From: Prochilodus magdalenae
Lineage: Eukaryota > Chordata > Actinopteri > Characiformes > Prochilodontidae
Length of the DNA stretch: 64,000 nucleotides
Direction: 5' to 3'
Assembly: GCA_024036415.1 (NCBI GenBank)
Contig: JAMWET010003567.1
Location: 124,001 to 188,000, forward strand
The notes under the pieces were generated by a model. It was not told the DNA's origin, searched no databases, and worked only from the letters and a program-made list of their open reading frames with translations. This document shows, piece by piece, positions 11,946-24,960 of the stretch. A program made the position numbers and the translations under genes. Within the stretch, counting starts at the first letter, position 1, and each line of letters starts with the position of its first letter.

Positions 11946-12116
11946 TCACTTCAGCAGCATCTGTTCAGAATACCAATAAGTAGTGGAGTAGTCCACAGGT
12001 TTGATGTGCACGGTGACAATATGGTTGACATTTCTGTCTAAATGCATTAAAAAATATGTGACCCCAATTTGAAACCTTTATGAAGTGACTGGAAGCAACC
12101 AGTTATATATATATAT

Positions 12117-12363
12117 CATCGCTGTCCAATGAAAAACATGTATCTCCATTTTTGACCTTTTTTACTTTTATGTATCGTTTGATCACATGACCAGCTGTTT
12201 ACACTCTGTGTAAATTTCATGATAAATGGACGAACATAAAAGCCCCAAAGATCGATTGGAAAAAGTCTGGTTCCATTGACTTACATGAGAATTAAACTAG
12301 CAGTCGCCTCTCCTGTAAAGTTGCTATTTTGGAGATACCTGTTTTTCTTTGGACAGCGACGAT
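12117..12363. mobile_element. MITE with inverted termini (family T, copy 1, both ends)
   Basis: About 250-bp nonautonomous element inside a (TA)n run. The left end (CATCGCTGTCCAATGAAAAACA, continuing to TATCTCCA at 12146) and the right end (GGAGATACCTGTTTTTCTTTGG, continuing to CAGCGACG at 12361) are inverted repeats of ~33 bp with three or four mismatches. TA flanks are compatible with TA target duplication, but the surrounding (TA)n prevents proof. Partial relatives lie at 35870-36080 and 54470-54632 in the opposite orientation. Confidence 0.75.
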
Positions 12364-12689
12364 ATATATATATATATATTACAGTTAATAACAAGTCCTA
12401 AATTGGCAGCGCTGTTCTTGGGAGGCTAAAATCGGAATACATATTTTATTATTCAAAACTAGCCAGGGGAAATCCACAGGGTTTGATAAGTAACAGCTTC
12501 TCCAGATGAGCTAATGAGCTTCAACACTGTACAACACTAAGTACTAATGAAGGCTCATCGTCTAAGGTGTTTTTTCCTTAGTGGGCAAAGTGCCAGCAGT
12601 AGCATGTTTTCACTGCTCCTGAACCTGGTTAACGTCAGGTAGAGTAGTTAGCCTAGTTTGCATTGTCTCTGCGTTTTCCCACATGCGTT

Positions 12690-13170
12690 CTGTATTATTA
12701 AATGATTGAGATTCAAGCTCATTCGGACTGGTTTGATGTGAAAGGCTCTGTTGTACAGACAGTTCCAGAGCCAAATGGTGGTGATTGGAACCAGACATCT
12801 GAAGAGTTTAATGCCTCTGAAACCCCCCTCACAGAAAGTTATAACAGGAAGTGGTTAGATATATGCTGTCTGATGTCGGACACATTATTTTATGATATGA
12901 TAATGTTTTGCCTTAAGTGTATTTTAAGCCATTCATGGCGGAGAAGTACACACAGTTAAACAGTCTCCAAACAAAACTTGATTTTTTAGATTTTCCACTA
13001 TTTCATCCTCATTAATATTGTATAGAAAACTCCTAAAGGCACGTGTAGGTCCACTAATGGTTATGGATAATAAGTAAAATGCCTATATTTGATTTTTTAT
13101 ACATGATGACCTCTGGTTCCCATCGCCACCACTGTAAAGAAATCTGTAAAGAAGGAAACTGTATAGTTGT
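12690..13170. repeat. Possible dispersed repeat fragments
   Basis: The stretch GGAACCAGACATCTGAAG...CCTCACAGAAAGTT (12787-12841) resembles 53892-53948 (GGGAACCAAATGTCTGAAGC...CCTCACAGAATGTT). The stretch CTGGTTCCCATCGCCACCACTGT at 13113-13135 has the look of the opposite end. Likely two ends of a worn teleost MITE; boundaries are uncertain. Confidence 0.3.
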
Positions 13171-13486
13171 TTACAGCTAAGCATTTCACATCAACACACT
13201 CTTTATTCGGAGAAATAGCAGCACATCCTAAACAAAGTGTTGGCATTTAGGCCCTCTAGGTTTAAAGTACCAAGCATAATATTAACGTGTAAATGTGACA
13301 GAGTTTCAGCTTAAATACAAAATTTTTAAACTTATCCCTTATATTAACACTAGCAGTCACTTATGCCGCCCTCAGTGTCTCTCTTGTGGGTGTGTTTGAG
13401 GATGCTTGTGTGATTGAGCTAGGTGTACAAGGTCCAGGAAAGCTAGCTGGTTTGGAAAACATATATTATTATTGATAAACTGATTT

Positions 13487-13840
13487 CTATGGAAACCTAA
13501 CTACTAGCTGTATTGGCCTTTTAGCATGCTGGCTAACCTAGCTAGCTATAGAGTGACCTAATTCACCAGAGACACCAACAATATCCTCTGCTTTTTTCAT
13601 CCACACTTCAGTTTTCATCATATGTATCTGTGCAAAAATGCATAATATAGACTGGGCAAAGAGACAGCGCTTATGACTTTAGGCATAGGAGCCAAATACT
13701 GGTAGGAGGAAAAAGCAGCATATGTATGGAAACCTTACTGCTAGCACTCGTGGCTAGCTTTATTGGCCAGTTAGCATGCTGGTTAACCTAACTAGCTATC
13801 GAGTGACCTAACTTACCAGAGAGACCAATAATTTTGTAGG
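13487..13840. repeat. Direct duplication with ~250-bp period
   Basis: A ~85-bp segment starting CTAGCTGTATTGGCC at 13504 recurs as CTAGCTTTATTGGCC at 13754. Both continue through TTAGCATGCTGG, TAACCTA and GAGTGACCTAA to an ACCAGAGA end. Identity is high but imperfect, so this is an old local duplication or two tandem units of a larger repeat. Confidence 0.7.
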
Positions 13841-16800
13841 GAAATTGATTCAAAGGGACCTCGGACCCCCTGTTTATGATGGTCTGAAGACTTTTTGGGA
13901 GTTAATCTTTTAATTGTCACTTTACCAAATCACCACATTACCGTAAATGCATAAAGATTGAGAATATGTTAACTTAATTTGTCGCTTGTCGCTCTGTCCC
14001 CTTCTCATTTGCCACTTGCTGCCAAAACGTGGCTAGAGATTTTACAAGAAATGACTGGTTGCTTGTCGCTCTGTCGCCTTCTAGTGTAAACATGGGTTTA
14101 GCCTGTATATTGAAACATAATAGATATCTGAATACAGGCCCCTTGAATAGTCAGCCTAGTACTCGAGTACCCATTCCTAATGAAGCCTAAAATTACTAGC
14201 TTGACACAAAACAGTGCAGACGGAAGGAATGTATACAGAACTCCAGTATGTTACCTTTAGAACAGACGCTTTACTGTAATGTCCAGTCACACCCCTTACA
14301 AATATGTGAAAGTTGTTAACAATACCTCATCAGCCGTAAAGGTACAACAAAGAAAAAATGTTTTACCTTTTTTAAGCAAAGTGGAGGAATGGAAAAGACC
14401 AAATGCAGTTAGATTCCTGAAAAGGCTTGAATGGACTGAACTGTTCATGTTTTACAGTGTGGTTAGGTTACATCTTGCCAGCATGTGAATATTCCCGAGA
14501 TGAAACCCACCCATCAGAGCAGTCCAAGCCTGAACTCAAGACGAGGAACTCAATTAAGATTCCAAACCTCGTTCCGAAGCTTTTGCAGAGGAAATGGAGC
14601 ATACCTATCTGCCTTTGTGGAGCAGACGAATTGGCTTTAAGGAAAATAACAGGAGATTAGGACAGGAAACGCATTGTGAAATGAAGCGTCGTACGCGGAG
14701 CGACGAGGCAGCTTTATGTGTTTTCAGAAGCATTCTTCTCCCATGACTTTGAGGGTTTAGAGGACCTTGTGAACTAATCACCTGCCGCGTCACTATTGCA
14801 ACAGGGCGCTTTGCGACGCAGTCAAAATATCCTCCAGCGCATTTGCAAGGCGGCTTCTTTTTCTATAGCTGTGGTCTGAAGTGCTCCTGCGAGATTTAAA
14901 GCAGACTATAGCCTCGCTCTGTGCAGACCTGTTGCAGCCTGGAACGGGCGGGCCGGTTTAATGCCCCCTTGTGTGTGGGTGTAAGGCCCGGGGGATGCAT
15001 TGTTGAAGCTGAGCACCTGCCGTTTGGATTGTCACTTTATCCCTTCAAGAAATTAACACAAACAATGGCCTGCGGGGGGCCTGCTGTATCTGTGACCTCC
15101 ACCTTGTCAGTGTGACCGCAGGCTTAATTGAGTTTCAGAGGCAACATTTCTCACTTAACTCCCAGAGTGCATACTGTAGGGTAAAGGCAGGAAGAGAGAT
15201 GACTGGATTAAAGGAGAGGTGGAGAGGGCAGAGTGGAAATGGAGGCAGGAAAGATATACCTGGTGTGATCACTTTTACCTAGCGAGGAAAAGGCAACACA
15301 GTTGTTGAGAGATTAATAGTAGAGGTCAATTATAAAGTGTTTTTTTTTTTTTTGGCTATGACAAATAACATGTAGTGATTCCTTCACTGATTTACATGGA
15401 AGCAAAACATAAATTGATAAATAAACAAATAAATAAATAAATCTAGATCATTGAGACTACTACCAAAATAAATAGCCTAGCTCAACAGTGCAATCACAGT
15501 AAGGCATCTGTTAAAAAAATAAATAAATAAAATGTGTCACAATGGGAATTTTCAGAAATTTGCTGGTAATTCCAGAAACTCATCTGAAGGGCAAGGAACC
15601 TTCGTTTACTATGGCCTTAATCTCTGGAATGTTGTTCTCCTAGCTCTCTTAACACTCCTAAAATATCTTTATTTAGTATTGTGTTTAACTAGCCTCATAT
15701 TACCAGACCATTTACTTTTATTGTGATTAGTTCCGAGCACTAGCTGGACCCGGCCCTCACCCACAGCCCCCCAATCACATCATATTATCAGGCTGAAGAT
15801 CATGAGAACAACACACCATCTTTTGATAATGCTAATAATGCTACTGCTGATTGGACAGCTCAGTTCTGATACATCATTGGCCAGTCATACTGTGATGGAA
15901 AGAAAACATCCATTCCCCTGAATGATATGGTCAAACCCTAAACCCCTTCAGTGAAGTTAGCATGCTAACCAGCTACCCTCTCCAGGCTTGTAATACCACA
16001 TGCTACCTCAAGAGGTGAAGGTGAGTCACTGTAGCGCTGCGTCTGCCATTAGTCCAACACAAGTAGCATTGCTGCCCCAACTGCGTATTCCCACCTTGTC
16101 CAACGAGTTAAAAGTCCTGTTCCTAGTTAGTACATTTAGCCAGTGAAAGTAAGAGCGAACATAATGATGGCTAAGGCTCTTGGCAAGCGACTGTGGCCTG
16201 CAGAGTTCTAAAGCGAACGGATGCCAACTTTAGATAATAATTGGTCTTACCCCTTTAGAACAAGTCCAGTTAATGCTGTTTCGGACTCCAGGCCACAGAT
16301 GTCTGATCCCCCCCAAGGATAGGGCCAAATGCTTTTGTATTCCTTAACCTAATTCAAACTTTCTGTCTACCAGAACTTCTTTTGCATCGTCTTTTACTTT
16401 GTTGTCAATTTTTATTGCCTTCGTTTGTTTGCTCATGTTTTTCATTGCTTCGCATTTTAGCTGGTCTTGAATTTCCTGCAAAGCAATTTGGAATGGGTTT
16501 TACAGTCATGATGAAAGTACAACAATCATTTGCAAGCATAATGCTTAGTGTCATGCTAGCCAAGCTAAAGTACCTTATGTGATCTACTAATAACGACTAC
16601 TAGAGGTCACTTTATATATAATATATTCTAATCATTCACCATTTTCCCAGGTATTAATATCATAATGGTTATTCATCATTAACAAAATAATCATTCTGCA
16701 TATTAAAGCGCATGTTGAAAGAAGCTTCTGAATAGATTCAACATCCAAACTTCAACAGAAGTGATTTGCTGTGTAAGAGCAAAGAGAGCATATGAAAGAG

Positions 16801-17555
16801 CAAGGACATGTGTGGCTTGAGGGAGAGAGGGAGAGATACAGGGGGAAAGAGAGAGAAGGAGAGCTGGTGAGTGAATGCTGTCTCCTCAGTGCCTCTCCTC
16901 TATAATATGTCTACAATATGGCTCATATTAGTGCCCCTGATGTGCGTTTTGTGGTGCGGGGGAAGTCTTTTGAAATTCAATACGTCCTTAAATCAGATTT
17001 ATAAATGTTTATGCATGTTATGAGAAACACACTCGCTGGAGGTAGGCTTATGTGTAGATGTGTGGATGTGTGTGTGTGTGTATCCTGGAGTTTTCATTCT
17101 TCCAGTGTGGAATACAGTTACTCCAGTAAACAGTGCCTGCAGAGGAAGTTAGTTAGTGTCTGTTGGCATGTACACACATTATCTGCAGTGTATACATTTG
17201 TAGAGTGCGTACAGGGTAACAGCCTGGAAACAAGATAACTGATGGGCTCCTGTGGCACATTGCTCAGTTTGGTATAGCGTGGCCTTTCGGATGCGTCGGG
17301 AATGGTTTTCCCAAACACAACTGTCTCCATGTAATCCGTCTCTCTTATGCTGGAGACATGCTTTGTGTTTAGCTTCTTGTGCCGCGCTCTTGCAGTAAAG
17401 CACGCTCCCGGGCCCTCTGTGATCCCCAAAACAAAGACATTAAAGTGAGATTTGGAGCAATCTGCAAGCTGCAGTACTTCCTGTAATCAAAAACAGCAGA
17501 GCTACAGAGTGAGGTGATGTTGTACCAGAGATCTTTTCAAATGCTGTTGATTTCT
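13841..17555. other. Intron 1: mostly unrecognised sequence
   Basis: It contains small (AAAT)n tracts at about 15411-15442 and 15511-15530, a T-run at 15340-15353, and a purine-rich patch at 16818-16865. No gene or named element was recognised. Confidence 0.35.
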
Positions 17556-18042
17556 GTAATATGAAAGATGCTATTACACCCATCACGCAGAAGGAAGTGT
17601 TGGATTGCAGTGCTATTGGGAAGGAAGACAAAGGTTTCCACACATTTGTTGATTGTCCCCCCAAGACAAAAGTGGGAGGGTGGCCCACTGCCCTTCTGAG
17701 TCACTCCATGCCAGTCTGGCATGACACCATTGCAGTTTTTGGCGATGTCAGTGTGGTGTTAAGGGCAGTTGTCATAACAGCCTGCATGCATGTACTCCAG
17801 TGCCATGCAGCCGATGACTCATAGAGGGCATCACTGCTCGCAGAGTGTTCGCAATTGTAGCTGTTGGGTCAGTCAGGTACAGTGAGAAGACCCGTCCTTA
17901 CTTAGGTCACATGCACACAGTGTGAGTGTGAAACCTGAGTCAGTCCCATGTCTCACAATGTCAAACCTACCCACCAAGTTTCATTCCCGTCGGTTGGTTC
18001 TTTCTGGGTGCAGCTATTCTTTGATGATGAGTGTATATTGTT
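17556..18042 (-). mobile_element. Tc1/mariner remnant (family M, copy B)
   Basis: Minus-orientation copy of the family at 1138, with both worn termini. The left end is ...ATTACACCCATCACGCAGAAGGAAGTG and the right end is TTTCTGGGTGCAGCTATTCTTTGATGATGAGTGTATA. The internal marker CAAACCTACCCACCAAGTTTCAT (about 17960-17982) is the reverse complement of the marker in copies A and D. At under 500 bp and full of stops it is a deletion derivative. Confidence 0.7.
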
Positions 18043-18715
18043 ACTTCAGTGTGCATTGGAGGAGCACACTGGTTGAACAACAGATCATATCATATTCTAT
18101 TGTTCTAGATGATCTTTATTTGAAATGTCAGAGGCATCAAGCAATACATTCTACAGCCCTTCAAAAGCTCTCCTTTATTTTGTGTGAGCTATAAAGAAAT
18201 GTATCAGAGAAACCTCCAAAACTGGACAGAAGAACATGCTCCTGGTAAACAAGATCAGAGCAGCAGCTAGCATTTTAGCTCAGGGTATTAGCGTTTTAGA
18301 CTGAAGCAACTCAAAGGTTTTCCCCTGAAATCCTGAAAGTCTCGTTTAAGGATTCCTGCCCTGTAACAGTGACACTGCTGCAGACAGTATTTATGGGATT
18401 ATTTAAGGCTCAGAGGCTGCTGTAGTGGAGGAGCAGGGCAGGGAGCGAGGGCTGTGCTGCTCAGTCCTCTGAGGTCCAGGTCTCCACGTTAGGGCACTAA
18501 TGCACTCTGGCAGATGCTGGCCTTCAAAGCAGCAGCCCCACGGGCATCTGGAGCAGGTACTGACTTCGGTCTGCTGGACTGCAGCCAGCCAGGAGCTTTT
18601 ACATGCACAGTGACTCCTTACTGACTTGGCCTGAGTGTCTCAGCCGTTTTCTTATTTGGAGATCCGGACCTGATTATCCAGCTGATTTAGTGACGTGTCG
18701 TGTGTTGTACACACT

Positions 18716-19695
<980 letters not shown>

Positions 19696-20159
19696 TCTGT
19701 GGGGAATCTAAGAGAATAGACTGGATAGGAAATTGAGCAATTGTTTTATTGGTGTTGTAAAATCTGGATCTGGGTTTTTGAGTTGTTACACTGCTACAGC
19801 AGACTTGTAATGGTGCCTTGAAGATGTGTTTTGCACTTTGGTAGAGGGATTGCGGATATTTGCTGCTCCATGGAATATTTCACAGTAAACCAGAATCAGA
19901 TGATAAGTAATCATAAAGCTCCAGAAAGCTAATGAGGACATTCTTCAGGGGGACTGGTAGTCAGTGCTAAAGGAGTGTCCTAACAACTTGATACAGCTTG
20001 TTTAGAATAAATGGATTACAGTTTCTCTTAAAACCATACCAGCGGGCTAAACGTGATCTGCATAGGGGTAAATGAGTATGATCAGTTTATGACATTGAAA
20101 CTGTATATGTGCTGAAGTGTATATATGTATTGTGTATATATGTAAAGTGTATATAAGTA

Positions 20160-20336
20160 TTTAATAACAAACATGAGATAATGCGTTAGTTAACAAAGCA
20201 GTTAATTAAAGTGAATATTTAACATGTTATATGTTTATCTAAGATTAGTTAAGCATTGTAACCGTTGTTAATGTATCACTTCATGTGTACAAATGCATTA
20301 CTTAAGTACTGACTAACTTACATTAAGTGTTACCTA
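20160..20336. mobile_element. Possible hAT-type MITE fragment
   Basis: AT-rich stretch of TTAGTTAACAAA, GTTAATTAA and GTTAATGTATCAC modules ending TAAGTGTTACCTA. It resembles common teleost nonautonomous elements whose ends read as aGTGTTACC. No matching left terminus was identified. Confidence 0.3.
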
Positions 20337-20513
20337 TATTGCTGTATATGCGAGTATCACAATACAGCGGCGTATTCGATGCATAATATCGCTTGTAGTG
20401 CTGTGCTTAAACTGAATGTGTTCAGCTTGTGAACCATAGTTTGTCATATGTAGTTCCTTTGTTGAATGAGCGGATGTCTTATTCAGTAATCAAACAATCT
20501 CTCTGTCTAACAG

Positions 20514-20585
20514 GGACCTGGAGAGGAATAACATCACTCGGATCACCAAGGTGGACTTTTCTGGTCTCAAGAACCTGCGAGTTCT
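20514..20585 (+). CDS. slit3: slit3 exon 2 (first leucine-rich repeat)
   Basis: A 72-bp exon encoding one LRR. It completes the Leu codon begun in exon 1 and reads [15 protein letters not shown] then SGLKNLRVL, matching the LxLxxNxIxxIxxxxFxxLxxL pattern of the first Slit D1 repeat. In Slit proteins the D1 LRR domain lies N-terminal to D2, which contacts Robo Ig1 (family knowledge). The acceptor is CTGTCTAACAG at 20503-20513 and the donor is CT|GTAAGT at 20586. The upstream pyrimidine tract is short; TCTAAC just before the AG may serve poorly as a branch site because of its proximity. The phase-2/phase-2 boundaries make the exon symmetric, so skipping it would keep frame and delete exactly one repeat. 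It is too short to be found by ORF length; the call rests on splice sites plus family match. Confidence 0.95.
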
Positions 20586-23500
20586 GTAAGTAACCTCTCA
20601 GCGTCTCTCATACTGAAAAGTCCTTTTCTATCCCAAAAGCCCCCCCTTTCACCTCTCAGTTGTCTTAGCAGTCAAAGCCATCAAAGCGTTTCAGTTGTGG
20701 AGCAGAGAGGATTACAGTAAGACACAAGTCATAATAAAACACACAGACACATAATCGGAGTAAATCCGACATATTTAACATGACCCCTCTGCCTGAGCGG
20801 AGCAGTGAAGTCACTGGCTCATGTTCAGTCAACCTTCAAACTCGCTCTGAAGTTTGAGGAACATGGAAGTGTATTCTTTGCGTAGCGGCCTCGCTGAACG
20901 AAAATAAACAGATGGCGGTCGGCCTCGCCGGGCCGCGCGGCCTGCTCGAGTTCAGCTAGCGAGGGGCGCTCTGCCAGAGCAAGTGTGTTAGGAGCTTAAT
21001 GACTGTAATCATGGAGTTCCCTGTACTGTTTACCTCCTGAGGAAGAGCCTGTAAAGGGAGTAGGGCATGCAGATAAAAATAAAAGAGTAAAAAAAAAAAG
21101 AAAAATAAATGAATGAAGGGGCAAGTGGGTGGTGCGAAGTGGAGGTGGTGATCAGAGAGGGTTGGTGGTGCGTGCCTTATAAGGATGGCTGTGTTTCACT
21201 AGCCACTTTCTACAGGGTATTTTATTTGAATGTGTTTGTGGCCCCTCTCTTGTGTTGACCTGCTAGGGAGCAATGTGGAGGCCATTGAAATTCAGTGGAT
21301 GGGAACATTCTTTACTTGAACTAAATTCGGTTATGGGATGTGTTTCAACACGTGTATACTCCACTACATTAGGCCAGATCTGACGATAGAAGTGTGACGC
21401 GAGCCCACCAATCAGCGCATACTTTGCTTTGAGCTTGTTTTGAGCTTGTTGGACAGAGCTCGGTTATAGCTAATGGAAACTGTTGTCATTCAGCATTTAG
21501 TGCTTCTGATCATTTGAATAGACATCACTATCAGACTAATTAATGAGCTTCTATTAAAGGACTGGTGGTCTGAGAGACACTAGAGCCTCTTCACCTACAC
21601 TGAGCTAATGAAGAGTCTTGTTCCAGAAATGATAACAGGACATTAGAGCCGTAATGATCATGCTACTTCTGCATTTGAAGGTAAATACTTTAGTACTTGT
21701 ACTGGAGTGGAGGTGTAAAGGGGGTAACTATTTTACATGAGGTATCTTTACTTTAACTCAACTACTCTCCACTACTATCCACCGCTCATTGTGCTGTTTT
21801 TTTAAATGTTGGTCCAGTTTTTAAACTGTTGGATTAGAAGTGGTTATTGTAGCACCCAGACAGTTTAGAACCACAACCATCAATAGAGAATATGGCAACA
21901 CCATCAATAATAAGAGTAGTGATTGTCAGACATATAAGCAAAGAGAAGAGGAGGAAGGGAAGCACAGAGGTAGTAAGCAGAACAAAAGAAAAGACAGGGC
22001 CAATATGCAACAGATGGAGGCAGGAACCAATAAAATCTTTGAAGGCGAGAAATAATCAGAAACGTTTCCCCTAACTCAGAGTAGTTGAGTAATGTAGGGC
22101 ATGTCCTGTTTTAAGCCCAACAGACTGAATTTATTTCAGTGTGCAATTTTGTGATACCATGTGTTGCCTTGATTGACTTTGGCTGATTTAAAGCTTGGGA
22201 TAATTATGTTTATTCAGCACAATTACTTTTAAGTATGGCTCAATTAAACTGATATCAGCTTGATTTATTTTCTTAACACGTACGAGAGCCAGTTTAACAA
22301 TTTCGAAGGAAGTGGAATTGGTCCTGTTTAGATGGAGCGAATGAAAAATGCGTTGTACTCATTGGGCCTCATTCATCAACTGTTCTTAGGAAGAGATTTC
22401 CTCTTTCAACTCACTTATGCAGTCTTCACAAAGCTTCCGACATTCCCCAGCACTTTCTCATTTCGGATTTGTTCTTAGGTAAGAACACTCAAGAGCTCAA
22501 AGATGTAATAACGTTTGTGGTTTAAGAACACATGATGAATCTGTCATAGGCTTTTTCTGGGAACCTTTTTCGTGATGTTATTTTAGAACTCAGACTTTAA
22601 GTACCATGATATTCCTTTTCCATATTGCCCACCCCCACTAGAGCCTTACAATGAGAACCCAAAACGAGCCGCCCCCCTTGCCCCAGGGAACCCACACTGG
22701 AGTCCCCCTTATCTCTCTGGAGCACTGGTACTGTGATCGCATCGATCTGATAACATGAGACAAGCCTCCCCACACACCTCAGCATGTGCTGGAAAGCGCT
22801 GGTCTCGTACACCCAATCTCACTCTCGCAGCTCAGTCTTTGAGGAAACGCCAGCTGCGCTGACCTGAGCCATCCTGTAAGCCTCACATCTAGTTAGTGCT
22901 TAAGGCAAGAACAACAGAGAGCACTTTTCAAATGCCATACGTGTTACTTCAGCCTCCAGCAGAGATGGCTTTTGCCCTCTTCCTCAGCTCTGTGAAATCA
23001 TAGGTGTTTGCCTGTGCCCCATATGTTTCTATAGAATACTTCAAAAAACACTGAGTGAAAAGTGGAGAAAAAAGAGCAGCTATTATTCCTCACCACACAC
23101 CAAAGCCCATCTGGAGGGGATTGAATAAGATTACTTTTAATGCCAATACATAAACCAGCATGGGACTGATCCCCCCATTTGTATGAATAAGCCAGATTGT
23201 TATTCAGTCCTAGATTGATGTAAGGCATAGGCTATAGGATATGTTTGTTATCAACCAAGAATGTGATTGTTACAGTTGATTCAACACAGGCCTTGCCTAG
23301 CTGGAGCAAAAGCCAACTAGTTTGTGTTTTTGGCTGCACCGTAATGGGACTGAGCTAGAAAATCTGTGGTATTCTCATTCTGCGTCTTATCCAAAGCCTC
23401 TCTGTAGTTCAGAGCCAAGTGTGTCATCTCTTCCCCCCCCCCCCGAAAAAAGGCAGAAATGACAAAGCATGGATTAATGGCTATAATACAGACCCATGTA

Positions 23501-24071
23501 CAAACATTTGCTTTAAAAGGCAATTTATGTCTCTGATAGAGCTGCCAAAGCACAGTCCCACATATCCAGGCCCCGGTTATTTTAGTCCAGTCATTCCATT
23601 TTCTTTTTTCTTTCCTTTGGCCTGTGTCATCTAGCACTGGAGTATCCGTCAGTGGCAGTCTAGTGGGCTTCCCATGAAAGTCACTGCGTGTTGGCTCTAA
23701 TTCAGAGAGACACAAATCTAAACAAGAAATGTCCGCGGAGATGTAGTCCCTTTGTAATGCATCTGGAAAACCTTAGGGGCCCTGAAACACGTTGGGTGCG
23801 GAGAGGAGAAACGAACGTACCCACCAGGACCTCACAGGCATGTCCTACACGAACGTCGTCCTTCCGGGGGCCGACCACACCAGTCAGAGCATCAGAGAGA
23901 AACCGTCTCCGCTTGTAATGAATTAAAATGGACTTATTGTTAAGTGTTGTGACAAGATGAATTCACATTGTGGGAGTTTGATCGGACCAATCAGCCTGAG
24001 TAATCAGTGTCCTGGAGAAGTTGTGGCCGTGAATCTGATCAGATAATGAAGCTGTGCTTCTTTCTCCACAG
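20586..24071 (+). other. slit3 intron 2 (3.5 kb, phase 2)
   Basis: Bounded by CT|GTAAGT and TTTCTCCACAG|GC. It holds one worn repeat (22364-22556), a poly-A/purine patch near 21085-21110 and a C-run at 23433-23444. The open frames inside are short and unrelated to known proteins as far as I can tell. Confidence 0.85.
22364..22556. repeat. Worn dispersed repeat (GGGCCTCATTCATCAAC type)
   Basis: Starts GGGCCTCATTCATCAACTGTTCTTAGG and ends near a degraded inverted counterpart (AAGAACACATGATGAATCTG, 22525-22544). This resembles an abundant teleost MITE class whose ends carry CATTCATCAA and TTCTTAAG motifs. Boundaries are approximate. Confidence 0.4.
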
Positions 24072-24143
24072 GCATTTGGAGAGCAATCAGATCAGTGTGA
24101 TTGAGAGAGGAGCTTTTCAGGACCTCAAGCAGCTGGAGAGATT
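24072..24143 (+). CDS. slit3: slit3 exon 3 (second leucine-rich repeat)
   Basis: A 72-bp exon encoding one LRR of the D1 domain. It completes the split Leu codon and reads [15 protein letters not shown] then [25 protein letters not shown] is the strongest paralogue marker so far: Slit3 carries DLKQLERL where Slit2 has DLKELERL and Slit1 a DMKELERL-type sequence (family knowledge). The acceptor is TTCTCCACAG (24062-24071) and the donor is TT|GTAAGT (24144). Phase 2 on both sides keeps the exon symmetric. LRR consensus leucines, the Asn of NxI and the central Phe are all present, so no sign of decay. Confidence 0.95.
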
Positions 24144-24769
24144 GTAAGTACCCATGTTAATATACAGTAATGTTCAGAACGCTCACATTAGAGCTAATAT
24201 GAAGTAAGTCTGTGTTCTTAGATGAATGAACAGCTGCTAAAGCTCTTCTGAGGATCCCCAGCATTTACAGTCATCTTCCAATACCTAGTTTATTTAGTTA
24301 CTCAGTTAATGAATTAAATGGAGCGTGCTGACGGTAAATTTGAACATATCCAGTAGATGGCTGGAGTGCACAGAGAAGTCAGGAACCAAACCATGTAGTT
24401 CTAACTATGTTCTTCTACACCATGTTACAACCATTTTTAAAATAAACAAGACATACTGTAGTCACACAGTTGAAGCATGCTATTATGAGCTAATAGCTAA
24501 TATCCAGAGTAACCACTGCATCCAGCTATTTCTTGATCCCATCCGCCTCAGGGAAGGCAATCAGCATATATGGGTATACATGGTCTGCAAGGTTTCATAA
24601 GCTACGCGATGCCAATGTTGAAAGCAGGACGGGGTCATAATAATGTGACCTACAAAATACAAAATCCAAATACAAAATCTGTACACACAACATATACACA
24701 ATATACAGAAACAGTCTCATGTAGAAGTGTCATAATCTGGGAGAGAAAAAAAATCCAAAATTTCCAAAA

Positions 24770-24960
24770 GCTTGGATGCTGCGGTATCTCCTGCCTGATG
24801 GCAGTGTGTTAAACAGGCTGTGTGTTGGTGGATACTGTCCAACCGGGTCTTTTGGATTTTCCTCTGGCAATGGGGCTGGTAGATGTCCTGTAAGTCCTGA
24901 AGTTTGTTGCCTATGGTGGATTCTGCCATCCTCACCCCTCTCCTATAGGGGGCTAATAGT
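24770..24960 (-). mobile_element. Non-LTR retrotransposon ORF2 C-terminal fragment
   Basis: On the minus strand one frame reads SLFNTLPSGRRYRSI around 24780-24825, matching the conserved LxxLPxGRRYR segment near the C-terminus of L2/CR1-type LINE ORF2 proteins. The companion frame is shifted by indels. The + strand phrases CTCCTGCCTGATGGCAG and GTAGATGTCCTGTAAG match a common fish LINE 3' coding region. Only this stub remains. Confidence 0.5.
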
